DNA of 23,571 nt from Trichosphaerium sp. ATCC 40318 (GCA_038496445.1 JALMLS010000080.1:1-23571); one strand, 5' to 3'; numbered from the stretch's first letter, positions 1 through 13,401 are shown. Notes: generated by a model from the letters alone, not told the origin. Program-made: numbers and translations.

Positions 1-202
1 TTTAACATTTACAACAACACAAGAAAAAAACTCGTGGGGTACTCTAGCTACTAAGGAACTAGGTATTCCGAAAATTCAGGAACATTGTACGTCCCCTACG
101 AAATCAAGTTGTTTCAAAAACCAAGACAATTGAAAACAATGTCCAAGTAAGAAAAGAGACAAAAACTCTATCTTGTAATTGGATTGTGTTTCTATTGTTT
201 AT
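1..202. other. Intergenic left edge
   Basis: No coding exon could be recognised here. The only signal is an AATAAA poly(A) hexamer on the minus strand (plus 198-203) that overlaps the stop codon of the peptidase gene to its right. Confidence 0.5.
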
Positions 203-1746
203 TTAATATACGTCTCCGTTGTTGTACTCTGAGTGAACTTTGCCATCATAAGCAGATAGTACATACGAGTCACTTTTATCACCAACCACAGGACGCCATG
301 CTTTCAAGTCATATTCTCCTTCATTGTATACTTTATCGACTGCTATGCCTTTGACAATTAATGGTTTTTCATGAACACATTCTATTTGTAGGGTAAGATT
401 ATATTCATGATGTATACTAATTGTACAAACAAAAAATCGGAAAAATTATTGTGTACGTTCTGCTGTATGGTCAATAGTTGTGAAGTAGCAAGCATTTCTA
501 CCTCCCCCTTGTACACTAATTTTACCATGTCCGTACTTATCTACTGAAACCTAATACACGGTGAGAAGCGTAGCAAAAAACAAAAATTATCTGAAAAATG
601 GTGCTAAGAACATTGACTACTCACAGCTGTACGCTCATCACATGCAATACCATAAACGCGTTCTTGGTAATATGTAAGAGTTGCTATAGATAAGAATGCG
701 AGATATCGCCCCATACGATCACATGCATGAAAGTGTGTATCAGTCACAGTTCGTCTTAATAGTTTAATATCAAGCATGCTTTTGTTTAGTGTCATATCCT
801 AGCTCTGTTAATAACAGCATCAATAAAACCTCTAATGGAATACTTACTTCATTTAATGGATCCTTAAGTGCCTCCTTAGATGTAGCACTTGCACGTAGTG
901 CAGTATAAGAGTAGCTAAATGACGGTTTAGTACAAAGATAATTGCTTCAAAGAAAGAATGTGAAAACACGTACCCTGCTAGAATGGCCATACCAGCACTT
1001 GTACCAGCTACCACAAGATCACGGTTATCTATTCCATACTGTATTGCATTCATTAACCTTGAACCATTCCAATTTCTAAAGTACACAGCTTGATCACCTT
1101 GAATGGGACATTAAACTTTTTTTGTAAATCAACAATGTTAAACTGACACTAACCTCCTGCGATAAAGACACCACTAGCATTGTTTATAACATCAATGACA
1201 AAATCATCATAAGCAGCTTCACTCTTTGTTAATAGAACTAAGCGCGTTTGTCAGTAAAACCATACAATACACCTGACTTCGAAAACAAAGTTTCAAGCTG
1301 AAGCATTTTCCATGTCATGACATGATCAATTGAACATTCCTTTACTTTGTAGACGTACATGTTGAAGCTGATTCAGCTCCAAAGCCATAAGCATAATCAT
1401 TCAGCTCGTTATGCTGCGTAGCACGTATTACAACAATATTACCACGTCCTGCTTGTGAAACGAACCACTTGTTTGGTATTTTAATTGGCTGTCATATGTG
1501 TCACTTTCTACTTACCTTCCAGGCTCCATCTGAGGACGTACTGCCTCCTTGAAGGAAAAACCCTCCTTTAGGCGCAGAACAACTTTTACACGCTCCTGCA
1601 CACCTTCCCTACGCGTATTAAGTCAATTTGAGTACGTTATAGGTTGTTTGTACCTTACACCAATATTCCCAGCCGTCTCCCTTCTTATGGTCATCTGCAA
1701 CTACTGCAACGACTGCCACCACGAGTACAAGTACTAAATAACGCAT
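203..1746 (-). CDS. Cyanophycinase-like secreted peptidase (family S51)
   Basis: Nine exons (minus strand order): 1654-1746, 1516-1608, 1359-1467, 1154-1237, 974-1097, 848-914, 625-798, 457-550, 203-381. They sum to 1017 nt and read without a break to give 338 aa. The start ATG opens a hydrophobic signal peptide (residues 1-17). Family marks seen: GGDQ at 126-129, the nucleophile motif GTSAGM with Ser160, TDTHF with His212 followed by DRMGRY, and GIACDERTA with Glu245. In cyanophycinases these are the Ser-His-Glu catalytic set and the substrate loop. Known members cut the bacterial storage polymer cyanophycin into Asp-Arg dipeptides. The signal peptide implies secretion or a digestive vacuole. 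All introns are GT-AG with donors such as GTACGT, GTAAGT and GTTAGT. The gene faces away from the GH32 gene and shares its upstream region. Other S51 members (aspartyl dipeptidases) are less likely given the cyanophycinase-type GGDQ and TDTHF motifs. Substrate is inferred. Confidence 0.88.
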
Positions 1747-1981
1747 TTTGCAAGTTGTTGCCACACCAGAGATAAAAAACTTACGAGAAATACGGCTTTT
1801 ATTACCTTTTCTGTTTAAGACCTTTTGCTAGCCATCCATCTGTTCAAACCATGCTCTATGTAGAAGATTTACTTTCGCGACCTCATTTTACAAGCCACGT
1901 GCTCATTCCAACCCAAAAAAACAGTTGGAAAAGTGATCACAATGTAAATGGTCTGTGACAGTCAATACAACCCGCCTACGC
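1747..1981. promoter_or_regulatory. Shared divergent upstream region
   Basis: These 235 bp separate the start codons of the cyanophycinase-like and GH32 genes, which point away from each other. No coding exon is seen. Both promoters must lie here or overlap the first exons, so joint regulation is possible. No TATA box or named factor site could be assigned with confidence. Confidence 0.45.
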
Positions 1982-4558
<2,577 letters not shown>

Positions 4559-4560
4559 GA

Positions 4561-4566
4561 AAATAA
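4561..4566 (+). terminator. Poly(A) signal of GH32 gene
   Basis: AATAAA begins two bases after the GH32 stop codon. The facing gene has the same hexamer overlapping its own stop, so very short 3' untranslated regions seem normal in this locus. Confidence 0.5.
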
Positions 4567-4629
4567 ACAACAGTTTGATAACCATACCCTTTACCTATTA
4601 CACGATTCATCAATAGTCAATATTAGGAC

Positions 4630-5075
4630 GAAGACACCAATGTCTCTTTAGCATAGCCCTTGATATTTACTGACCTGTCAGTTCCATCCACGGCCACATA
4701 GTACTATTAGCAAAATTACCACATCGATATGTGAGTGTTATTTATCAACGTAAACTCGTCCATGAACAACTATGTTATTAGCTTCGTTGCCCATTTTTTT
4801 TTCTTTGCAGTGCAAAGCCAGAAAAAGATTGTTTTAAAATTTCCACAGGCTTGCAGGAGAATAGAAACAAAACACAACTTTTTTACACTAATTCTTGTTA
4901 TTTTCTTACATACTTGAACAACCAGTCTTTATCAACTTCCTTATACTGTCTTTGCTAGCAAGTAATCAAAGAGCTGGTTACCATAATATTTGAACACCAC
5001 TATTAAGATTTGAAACGCTTATGTGGTAGTAACCTGTACGTATTATTCTGTATTTCAACTCACCATCGAACTTCG
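4630..5075 (-). other. Unplaced minus-strand exon-like fragments
   Basis: Several minus-strand stretches read like protein. AKFDGELKYRII followed by RTGYYHISVSNLNSGVQ is open across about 4981-5075. A 14-codon piece ending in KDWLFKY sits near 4910-4960 between plausible splice sites. PVEILKQSFSGFALQR follows near 4800-4855. YYVAVDGTDRS with VNIKGYAKETLVSSS and a stop lies at about 4630-4710. They do not join in one frame under simple GT-AG splicing. They lie just downstream of the F-box/LRR stop codon but in other frames. They could be the 3' exons of a small membrane or secreted protein, or the remains of one. No family was recognised. Confidence 0.25.
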
Positions 5076-6059
5076 CTATGGAAAATATAAATTGTTGGCA
5101 TACTCATCAAATGGATTCGCATGAGAAGTATATTGAACAGCATCATTAAATTCCTGTCGTGATCTACCACATTTGACTTTAGTTCCCGCAACATAAATAA
5201 TATTAGCTCCAATGAGAGATTTTACGCCTTCATTTGAAACGTCAGTGAATTGTAGGTCAATGGTATGAACACCAGAAAGCGCTTTGATGCCTTCATCTGT
5301 GACTTTAGTATATGCAAGGTCAATGGTATGAACACCAGCAAGTGATTTGATGCCTTCATCTGCCACTATAGTGTGTTGTAGGTTAATGGCATGGACCCCA
5401 GCTAGCGCTTTGACACCTTCATCTGTGACTGAAGTACAACGAAGGTTAATGGTATGAACACCAGCAAGTGCCTTTATGCCTTCATCTGTTACTTCAGTAC
5501 CCTGAAGATCGATTATGTGAACTCCAGCAAGCGCCTTAATACCTTCATCGGTAATCCCAATCTCTTCAAGGTTAATAGTATGAACTCCAGCAAGTGCTTT
5601 GACTCCTTCATCTGTTACTGACGTCTCCTGAAGGTTAATAGTATGAACACCAGCAAGCGCCTTAAGGCCTTTGTCAGTTACTCTAGTACATCGAAGGCTG
5701 ATGGTATGAACTCCAGCAAGTGCTGCTATATGTTCATCAGTGACGTATACGCCACCAAGGTGAATAGTGTGAACGCCAGCAAACTCGTTTACTACACTCC
5801 GACCAAATAATGCGTGTAAATGTATTATGGTGTGCCTTAGAACACCAGAATGTTGTGTAACTGCTTTTACATCTTTTTGGCCTATTTTAACTCTAAAGTA
5901 CCCAATAATGTCATGAATAATAGAAGCAAATGTACGGCAGGTTTGACAAATAGCAAATCGAGTTGTTGTTGTTTTAGATACTATTAAAGCTAAAATCTCT
6001 GTAGGCAACTCCAATATACTTCTGATCTCGCTTTCAATACTGTTAGAACATGCAAACAT
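5076..6059 (-). CDS. F-box-like protein with 21-residue leucine-rich repeats
   Basis: Single-exon gene of 327 aa. Residues about 14-50 (LELPTEILALIV ... CQTCRTFASII) look like an F-box, the module that docks target-binding proteins onto SCF ubiquitin ligases. From about residue 93 follow nine full repeats and one partial repeat of 21 residues with the pattern LAGVHTINL..T.VTDEGIKA, then a short tail ending NNLYFP. F-box plus LRR suggests a substrate receptor for ubiquitination; that role is inferred. The repeats are nearly identical at protein level and visible as 63 bp direct repeats in DNA, pointing to recent duplication or gene conversion. The lack of introns is unlike its neighbours. A broken paralogue lies at about 12291-13314 on the other strand. 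Short LRRs of this pattern also occur in large DNA viruses of protists, so transfer cannot be excluded. Confidence 0.8.
   Translation of the reverse strand: MFACSNSIESEIRSILELPTEILALIVSKTTTTRFAICQTCRTFASIIHDIIGYFRVKIGQKDVKAVTQHSGVLRHTIIHLHALFGRSVVNEFAGVHTIHLGGVYVTDEHIAALAGVHTISLRCTRVTDKGLKALAGVHTINLQETSVTDEGVKALAGVHTINLEEIGITDEGIKALAGVHIIDLQGTEVTDEGIKALAGVHTINLRCTSVTDEGVKALAGVHAINLQHTIVADEGIKSLAGVHTIDLAYTKVTDEGIKALSGVHTIDLQFTDVSNEGVKSLIGANIIYVAGTKVKCGRSRQEFNDAVQYTSHANPFDEYANNLYFP
5226..5790 (-). repeat. 63 bp direct repeats encoding LRR units
   Basis: Nine or ten tandem units of 63 bp encode the 21-residue repeats of the F-box/LRR protein. The most constant part encodes LAGVHTI; the variable part is the five or six residues before VTD, as expected for a solvent-exposed, recognition-type surface. 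Confidence 0.8.
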
Positions 6060-7288
6060 ACACTAATCGCTGTTTACCGTTTATTTCGAATATCTACGCC
6101 AATAGACATCAATACAGTAGTTTGTAGTTAATAGCTACAATCAATGAAGCTACGTTTGTAGCTAAGAAAACTTCTTCATATTAAAGACTTAGCATGTTAA
6201 GTTAGGCTAAGTAGTCATCTGTAGCACAACACGGAGTACAAATTTTTGTCACGTGATATTTGTAATTTACAGTCTTTGCTAAAAACCTTTTTGATTGCGC
6301 CCGGCTTAATACCTGAGTATGGATAATTCAATTTACTCCCTTACAATCCATGCTGTCAGAACCTCCAACGCATATTTTTTCTTGACCGTATAAACAAAAG
6401 GTATACAAGCAACCATGGTTGTGAAATTGACACTTCATTTGGGAACACGTGGATTTGATTTAGGGAGACTGTACTTGACCGTTTAACTTAGGCGCACCTT
6501 GAAAAAACTCAAACGAAGCAGTATCGATGGGAAATAGGTTTGTTATGTTCACTTTTAATATAAACCGAGTTAAGACCCATAAACATGCTTACACATGATT
6601 TAGAAGTGTAAAGCTGGGAAAACCCTCCAACTGCGTCGAAAGCACCTCTGCCCCTTTTCTGACACTTCCTAATGAAATAATAACATTGATCGCCCAAATA
6701 TCTACCGATGATATCTCTGTGCGCTGAATAGGCTACAAGTCCTTTTTATGAGCCCCACACTGTCTCAACGAATATTTTTACACAATGTGATGCTATACAG
6801 AACGGTTTGAGGTTAAACAGATGGCCACATTGTGTTGTAGGGTTTTCTGTAAAAGTCCGAAAACTCATATTTTTTTTGTGCACTATAGCGTAAATAACAT
6901 AATTCTCCACGCAAACGAGTAATTATTACATCTTTGGCAATGAGCGCACGCTACGATACTTACGGTATGTTTTAATACAGCAATAATTAAGTACAGCCTC
7001 AACCTGCTTTAAAAGCACCTACCAGGCGTTAATAGCGCTGTTGTATTTATTTGCGATAGTTTTTTCACCCAACACAGGTTAAATAGAAGAAGCATACGCA
7101 AATGGTGTGCGTAGTGTAGATTTGATATCTGTGCGCAGCAAGACAAGCTCTTGTCGTGGCTAGAACTCTTTTTTTTTTCTTCAATTTCAATCACGTGATT
7201 TTCTGTTTGAAGAAACCCAAACATGCTAATGTAGTCGTAGGAAACTTGAAACCCCACGCATGTTGGAAATAATCCAGCTGTCCCTGGG
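6060..7288. other. 1.2 kb without a resolved gene
   Basis: This stretch holds the upstream region of the F-box/LRR gene and the region before the unknown gene at 7289. Open frames of 62 and 82 codons on the minus strand (6509-6697, 7009-7257) have no recognisable domain and no convincing splice partners. CACGTGA-type palindromes occur near 6250 and 7191. No RNA gene was recognised. Confidence 0.4.
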
Positions 7289-8874
7289 ATGCTGTTTTCA
7301 CTAGTTTACAGTTTGTTAGTGATATTTGCGTATGTGTTGTTCTATACACAAGTACTAAGAAAGTTTAGGTGATTCCCAACAACCCGACAGTACTCACATC
7401 TAACAACATAGATGGAAGTAGAAACACATTTATTCAGTTGTTTTTACAGCATTGCTACACAAAATATCCAAAGAGGAGGAAGGAAATAGAACATAACTAT
7501 GAGGAGCATCGCTGTGGAAAATATAGCCCTGATTTTAGTGTCTGTGAAATTCACAGCTACGTTAGAAGTGTTTGTGTTTCATTTCATGCATTTTCTAACT
7601 ATAACAGCGGTTGCAAATGTGAAGGTGAGCATAATAAACTATTGCCATCCGTGCTTCTCACACATCCAGATTACAGAGTGTTGCATCAGTTGTGCATTTT
7701 TGGAGAGCAAGATATTGAAGCAAAAATATGCAACTGGCTTAATAAACGTCTTTCAGTTTCAAACAACTGTCTGACTTGCAGTGAGGGAGGGTTTAAGGCT
7801 GCTAAGGTATGTAGCTTTATATTATTTTGAAAACAACCTAATTTGATAAAGAGTGTGACATTACCGGCTTTGATTACAGTGTATCCAAATCCCAATGTTG
7901 TTCAGGACATGGCCAAATTACCTAAGACTTTAAACTCCATGGAAGGTATGTAAAGACAGTTAGCGTTTGCACTTACATAAGCAGAACTTGGGAGGCAGCT
8001 TACATTTTGATGTGGCAGCCTAAACCGCATCCACATTTCGCAACATATGTGAATAACAATGGAACTTGGTGGTTTATTGATTGTATAACATCACTTCCTG
8101 TGCTATATTCAAAGCCTTTAACTAACACATTGAAAGGAAATGCCTCTAGGGCCCACAATAGTATGTGGAAAATACAGGTGGTTGTCTACAGAGGATCACA
8201 ACACACTGTATCATGTAAAGAACTGTACAAATTGCGCCCAGAGGCAAGTAATACGAATTGACCTGATAAGTGAAAGTGACAGTTTCAGGTATGTAAATGT
8301 TGTTCCATTGCTTACAAACATCAAACAGTGACTATATCTTCAGTGACGCTGATAGTGACGCTGATAGTGACGGGAGTATTCAATCAGATGTGTCTGGCAA
8401 TAGTGTTGAGTTGGCATTTACTTCCCAAAATCAAATGGAATTGCCACGGAATATAGAATCTTTTGGGCCAAATGCAGGTGTTCAAATTGTTCAAATATTG
8501 AACAAACAAACAGCGACAGAAGCAAAAAGAAACAAAAATGGCAATCACAAGTGGCTTCTTGAAGCAACAGTAAACACAAAAAAGGGTTCTCGTAGGTGTT
8601 TTGTGTGGGAATGCTATAGGTAAGTAATCTATTTTTTAAACCTCACATCTTGTTTTTCTAACCAACAATAGGTTTTAACAAAAAGTTATCTTGTAAGCTG
8701 TTAAAAAGACACCACTCATTGGCAAACAAATTTCCAATATCTGAAACACCTATAGTTACAACTATAAAAGGGCCAACTAAACTTCCAAGGCTTGTTGTAC
8801 AACGTACAATGTTAAAAATGAGGCACCAAGTACAATGGCCAACAAAAAAAGGTTCAAGACAGAAGGATTACTGT
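7289..8874 (+). pseudogene. Decayed multi-exon gene of unknown function
   Basis: A run of coding-like segments on one strand. ATG 7289 opens a hydrophobic stretch (MLFSLVYSLLVIFAYVL) usable as signal or anchor. A cysteine-rich exon at 7369-7806 follows a 3' splice site at 7367-7368. Later pieces are 7880-7945 (VYPNPNVVQDMAKLPKTL), about 7985-8150 (PKPHPHFATYV, GTWWFIDCITSLP), about 8140-8240 (VCGKYRWLSTEDHN, NCTNCAQRQ), about 8297-8621 (an Asp/Ser-rich run, then GSRRCFVWECYR) and about 8672-8874 (LSCKLLKRHHSLANKFP ... GSRQKDYC, stop). Splice sites exist, but consecutive segments do not keep frame in at least three places, so the gene looks inactive or is hurt by indels. HFATYV...TWWFID faintly recalls the histidine end of papain-fold ubiquitin hydrolases; this is only a resemblance. 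No family is assigned. Confidence 0.45.
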
Positions 8875-8889
8875 TGATGATACATTGTC

Positions 8890-11783
8890 TTAACTTCTGT
8901 CACAGAAACACCTTCTACAAGCTCATCAACCACTGCTTCACAGCCAACTGTTGCACCAACAACGGATGCTCCAACTATTGCTGCACACAACAACAGATGC
9001 ACCTAACTGGTACTTGCTTGATATTTTTTAGCTTTCTTTCTAACTGTGATAGATGCGCCAACTACACCTACAACTGCAGCCCCTACCACAGCCACACCAA
9101 CAACTGATGCTCTTACTGCAAGTACTCCAACAATAGAACTGCTAACAACAGCTTCAACTACAGATGCTCCTATCACCAAAACCCAGCTCCAACCGCCAAT
9201 GTACCTATGACTGAAGCTCCAACAACAAAAGCATCAACCACAATTTTACTTTTCTCCTAACAGTGATAGATGCACCAACAACGGAGGCTCCAACCACAGA
9301 GGTTCCTACAACTCCTGCGCCAACAACAGAAGCGCCAACAACACAGCATCCAACTACAATGCCACCAATGACGCCTCCACCAACTACAGAAGCACCTACA
9401 ACTGAAACTCCAACTACTGAGGCACCAACAACTGGTACTTGATTTATATTGTTATCTTTTTCCATCTAACAGTAATGAATGCACTAACTACACAAGCACC
9501 AAGCACAGAAGCACCAACAACTGCAACCCCTACCACTGATGCGCTAACAACGGAGGCTCCTACAACTGCAGCCCCTACTACTGAGGCTCCAACAACTGAG
9601 GCTCCTACAACTGCAACCCCTACAACTGTAGCACCTACTACTGGCTCCAACTACAGAAGCACCAACTACTGAGGTACCTACCACTGAAGCTCCTACAACT
9701 GTAGCACCTACTACTGAAGCCCCTACTACGGAGGCTCCAACTACAGGAGCTCCTACAACCGAAGCTCCAACTGCTGCTCCTACCACGGATGCACCTACAA
9801 CCGAAGCTCCAACGACAGAAGCACCAACTACAGAGGTTCCAACAACATTGGCGCCAACGACAGAGGCACCAACAACTGACGCACCAACAACTGAAGCACC
9901 TACAACTGTAGCGCCTACCACTGAAGCACCTACAACTGTAGCACCTACTACATTGGCGCCTACTACGGAGGTTCCCACGACTGAGGCACCAACTACAGTA
10001 GCTCCTACGACTGAAGCTCCAACGACAGAAGCACCAACGACTGAGGCTCCAACCACTGTAGTGCCTACTACAGATGCACCAACAACTGATGCACCAGTGA
10101 CAGATGCTCCAACAACTGAAGCCCCAACAACTGAAGCTCCAACAACAGAAGCACTAACGACTGAGGCTCCAACTACAGAAGCACCTACAACTGTAGCACC
10201 AACAAGTGGTACTTTGTATTTTACTTTCTAAAGCAACTAACTTTCTTTGTAGATGCTCCTACAACTGAAGTGCCTACGACAGAACCACCAACAACGGAGG
10301 CACCAACTACAGAAGTGAAGCTCCAACAACTGAAGCGCCAACCACTGAAGCTCCAACTACAGAGGCTCCAACAACGGAGGCTTCAACTACAGAAGCGCCA
10401 ACCACTGAGGCACCAACAACTGAAGCACCAACAACTGTAGCACCTACTACAGCAGCTCCAACAGCAGAAGCCCCAACTACAGAGTCGCCTACAACTGATG
10501 CACCAACAACAGAGTCACCAACTACAGCTACTCCTACAACAGCAGCACCAACAACTGAAGCTCCTACCACTGCAACCCCTACAACTGACGCTCCAACTAC
10601 TGAATCTCCAACTACAGAGGCTCCTACAACTGAAGCTCCAACTACGGAACCTCCAACGACTGAAGCACCAACTACTGATACTCCAACTACTGATGCTCCT
10701 ACAACTGAAACACCAACTACTGACGCTCCAACTGATGCACCAACTACAGAGGCTCCTACAACTGTAGCACCAACAACTGAAGTGCCAACAACTGAAGCTC
10801 CAACCACAGATGCACCTACTACTGAAGCACCAACAACCGTAGCACCAACTACAGATGCTCCAACCACCGAATCGCCAACTACTGAGGCTCCAACAACTGA
10901 ACCACCTACAACTGATGCGCCTACAACTGAAACTCCAACTACTGAAGCACCTACAACTGTAGCACCAACAACTGGTACTTTGTATTTTACTTTCCAAAGC
11001 AACTAACTTTCTTTGTAGATGCACCAACTACAGATGCCCCAACAACTGTTGCACCAACAACCGAAGCACCGACTACTGAAGTCCCTACTACAGAATCGCC
11101 TACAACTGATGCGCCAACAACAGAGGCTCCTACCACTGATGCTCCTACAACTGCTACCCCAACAACTGCGGCTCCAACAACGGAGGCACCAACTACTGAA
11201 ACTCCAACGACAGAGTCTCCAACAACAGAAGTGCCTACAACAGATGCTCCAACAACAGAAGCTCCAACTACTGAAGCTCCAACGACAGAGTCTCCAGCAA
11301 CAGAAGCACCTACAACAGATGCACCTACGACTGAAGTTCCAACTACTGAAGCACCTACAACTATAGCGCCAACAACTGGTACTTTGTCGTTTACTTTCTA
11401 TATGGGAACTTACCTTATTTGTAGAAGCACCAACAACAGCTACTCCAACGACTGACGCACCGACTACAGAGGCACCAACAACTGCTGCTCCTACCACTGA
11501 AGCTCCAACCACAGATGCGCCAACAACTGAGGCTCCAACAACAAACGCTCCTACCACTGTAGCGCCTACTACAGATGCACCAACAACAGAGGCTCCTACA
11601 ACGGAAGCGCCAACAACTGAAGCGCCAACTACTGAAGCTCCAACCACCGAATCGCCAACTACTGAGGCTCCAACAACTGAACCACCTACAACAGATGTCC
11701 CTATGACTGAAGCTCCAACTACTGATACACCTGCAACTACAACTGAAGCTCCTACTAAATCTCCAACTACAAAGGCTCAATAA
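8890..11783 (+). pseudogene. Mucin-like Thr/Pro-rich repeat gene, frame-broken
   Basis: Plus-strand exons encode the 5-residue unit APTTE/APTTD over more than 800 residues, a typical O-glycosylated stalk of secreted or surface mucins. Exons end at ...PTT-G and restart at (G)ATGCxCC, with introns at 9010-9052, 9435-9472, 10209-10252, 10975-11018 and 11379-11424. Those introns are near copies of each other (G|GTACTT...CTAAC...TAG), so whole exon-intron units were duplicated. The exon 11019-11378 is fully open; 11425-11783 is open to a TAA. Breaks: an extra base near 8984, a missing C near 9182, a lost splice donor near 9240, a 2-base loss near 9643 and a shift near 10312. A degenerate intron (11787-11829) and vestigial exon follow. 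Strand is set by splice sites; the long antisense frames rich in VVGAS are shadows. No signal peptide or membrane anchor was found. Either a pseudogene or a repeat gene poorly resolved in assembly. Confidence 0.6.
9270..11783 (+). repeat. 15 bp coding tandem repeat (APTTE units)
   Basis: Imperfect 15 bp units follow GCx-CCx-ACx-ACx-GAx, with free variation at third positions and between Glu, Asp, Val and Ala at the fifth codon. Third-position variation indicates past selection on the protein rather than a recent simple-sequence expansion. Confidence 0.85.
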
Positions 11784-12290
11784 ATGGTACTTCCAACTTT
11801 ACTTTCTAGAACTAACTTTATTTACGGAGGCAACTACAATAGTACCTTCAAGTGCTTCATCAACTGCTGAGGTACCTTGTACAGATGCATCTACAACTGA
11901 TGCTTGGCTTCAACTAAATAAACTACACCAAAGACGCCTACTGCATCCAAAGAAGCTCCAAGGCTTTTACAAGGCACTATTTTTATGGCTACTAAAAAAG
12001 CAATTTGCTAATTAAGATGATGCCGAAGATGGGTGTATTTATGTATTGTTTTAAGTGTAATTGTATATTTACATACTCGTTGGAGCCCTTTGTACATGGG
12101 TACCCAATATGGAAAGTGTGTTGGACGTGTAACATTGTCCGAAAATAAAATATGGTTTCTGTGAACACGAAAAAAACGCTGCGGATGCTGCTCAAATTTG
12201 TTTAAGATTGTGTACGAAAATAGGAGCGCTATGGACCAGTTAACATAGTCGCCTGGGTGTGGAGAGCAGGTTTAGACAAGTTTTAGACCA
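11784..12290. other. Vestigial mucin exon and LRR upstream region
   Basis: After the mucin stop codon, 11787-11829 is a recognisable but degraded copy of the mucin intron. It is followed by a degenerate Thr/Ser-rich frame (EATTIVPSSASSTAEVP, then TDASTTDAW) that stays open to about 12012. The rest, to about 12290, shows no gene and should contain the promoter of the LRR copy downstream. Confidence 0.45.
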
Positions 12291-13314
12291 ATTACTAAGA
12301 CTGGCGACTATTCAGCGCATGGAGATATACGATACAAGATAGTACAATTAAGTCACCTCTTCTCGGATATTATTCACGATAATGTTGGCTACATCAAAGC
12401 CACAATAACAACACGATTGGATGTTGACACGATATCACAATATGCAGGTGTTCTGAGACATACAAATATTGTTTATCTGTTACAAGAAGGAGAGCCTTTG
12501 GCTAAACTCTCAGGTGTTCATACGATAAAACTTGAGCAATGCAAACGTAACAGATGTTTCAGCTTTGGCTGGTGTACACACAATTAATTTGGCTGATACA
12601 AAAGTAAGCTGTGTTTCAGCTTTGGCTGGTGTTCACACCATAAACGTCAGTTACACAAAAGTAACAGACTCAAGTGTTTCGGATCTTGCTGGTGTACATA
12701 CAATCAATCTGGCAGGTATTAATGTACATGACTCTACATTAATAGCGCTTGCTGGTGTACACTCAATAAATCTCACATCATGTGACAGTATAACTGGAAA
12801 AGGCATTAGAGCGCTTGCTGGAGTCCATACTATAGATCTAAGCAATTGCCGTCCTCAAGACCCAAGTTCATATCAGTCATTGGCTGGTGTTCACACAATC
12901 TATTTGAGTAATACCAATATAAGGGATGATGACTTAAAAGCATTCTCAGGTGTACATGCCATAAGTCTTCATCTATGTAGTCAAATCTCAGATGATGGAG
13001 TTAAACATCTTTCAGGTATTCATACTATTTACCTTGGTGGTACTGGAGTAACAGATGAAGGGCTCAAAGCTCTCGAAGGTGTTCATACTATTTACTTATT
13101 TGACATGCCATTGGAACATAAAATCACCGATAAAGGGATAAAATGTTTGGCTGGAGTTCATACAATCCTAATCTCAGGCCTAAGTAAAGTAACAAATAAG
13201 GACATTGCAGCTCTTGTTGGTGTTCATGAGATTACAATAGAAAAAATGCCTAAAATAACAGAGAGTGGAGTTAGTGTATTGAAAGATGCAATTATCAATT
13301 TACAAGATCATTAA
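12291..13314 (+). pseudogene. Second F-box-like/LRR family member, frame-broken
   Basis: Paralogue of the gene at 5076-6059. The N-terminal part (about 12303-12542) reads GDIRYKIVQLSHLFSDII then HDNVGYIKATITTRL and YAGVLRHTNIVYL, which aligns with the F-box end and linker of the other gene. At 12543-12545 one surplus A shifts the frame. From 12544 to the stop at 13312-13314 the LRR part is open, with about a dozen repeats of the pattern LAGVHTINL..T.VTD, more diverged and more variable in length (21-27 residues) than in the first gene. No ATG opens the combined frame: a stop lies just upstream and the F-box start is missing. Either a pseudogene or a gene whose 5' exon was not found. The opposite orientation to its paralogue suggests duplication with inversion. 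Confidence 0.6.
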
Positions 13315-13401
13315 TTGTCACTACATGTACCACGTGTCTTGCCTTATTCACACTTGTTCTCGGATACTCGTCAATAATTTCATGTGTTAATTGTTCAGTT
13401 A
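13315..13401 (+). other. Short open stretch before element 1
   Basis: One frame is open here (CTTCLALFTLVLGYSSIIS and onward, hydrophobic) and would continue across element 1 into 14441-14479. There is no start codon, and the length is too short to call coding. It may be part of the interrupted gene that ends at 16978, or chance. Confidence 0.2.

Noticed and set aside
1549-1737. Plus-strand ORF of 62 codons in the peptidase gene
   Set aside because: It is antisense to the signal-peptide and second exons of the cyanophycinase-like gene, which closes perfectly on the other strand.
10498-11366. Gln/Leu-rich plus-strand frames (LQLLQ...) in the mucin region
   Set aside because: These are shifted readings of the same repeat. 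They cross the predicted introns without regard to splice sites.
9205-11647. Long minus-strand frames rich in VVGASVVGA across the mucin region
   Set aside because: They are the reverse complement of the Thr/Pro repeat. All splice signals (GTACTT...CTAAC...TAG) are on the plus strand, and the 15 bp period keeps other frames open automatically.
12651-12845. Minus-strand ORF of 64 codons inside the second LRR gene
   Set aside because: It is an antisense shadow of the leucine-rich repeats, with the repeat period visible in both readings.
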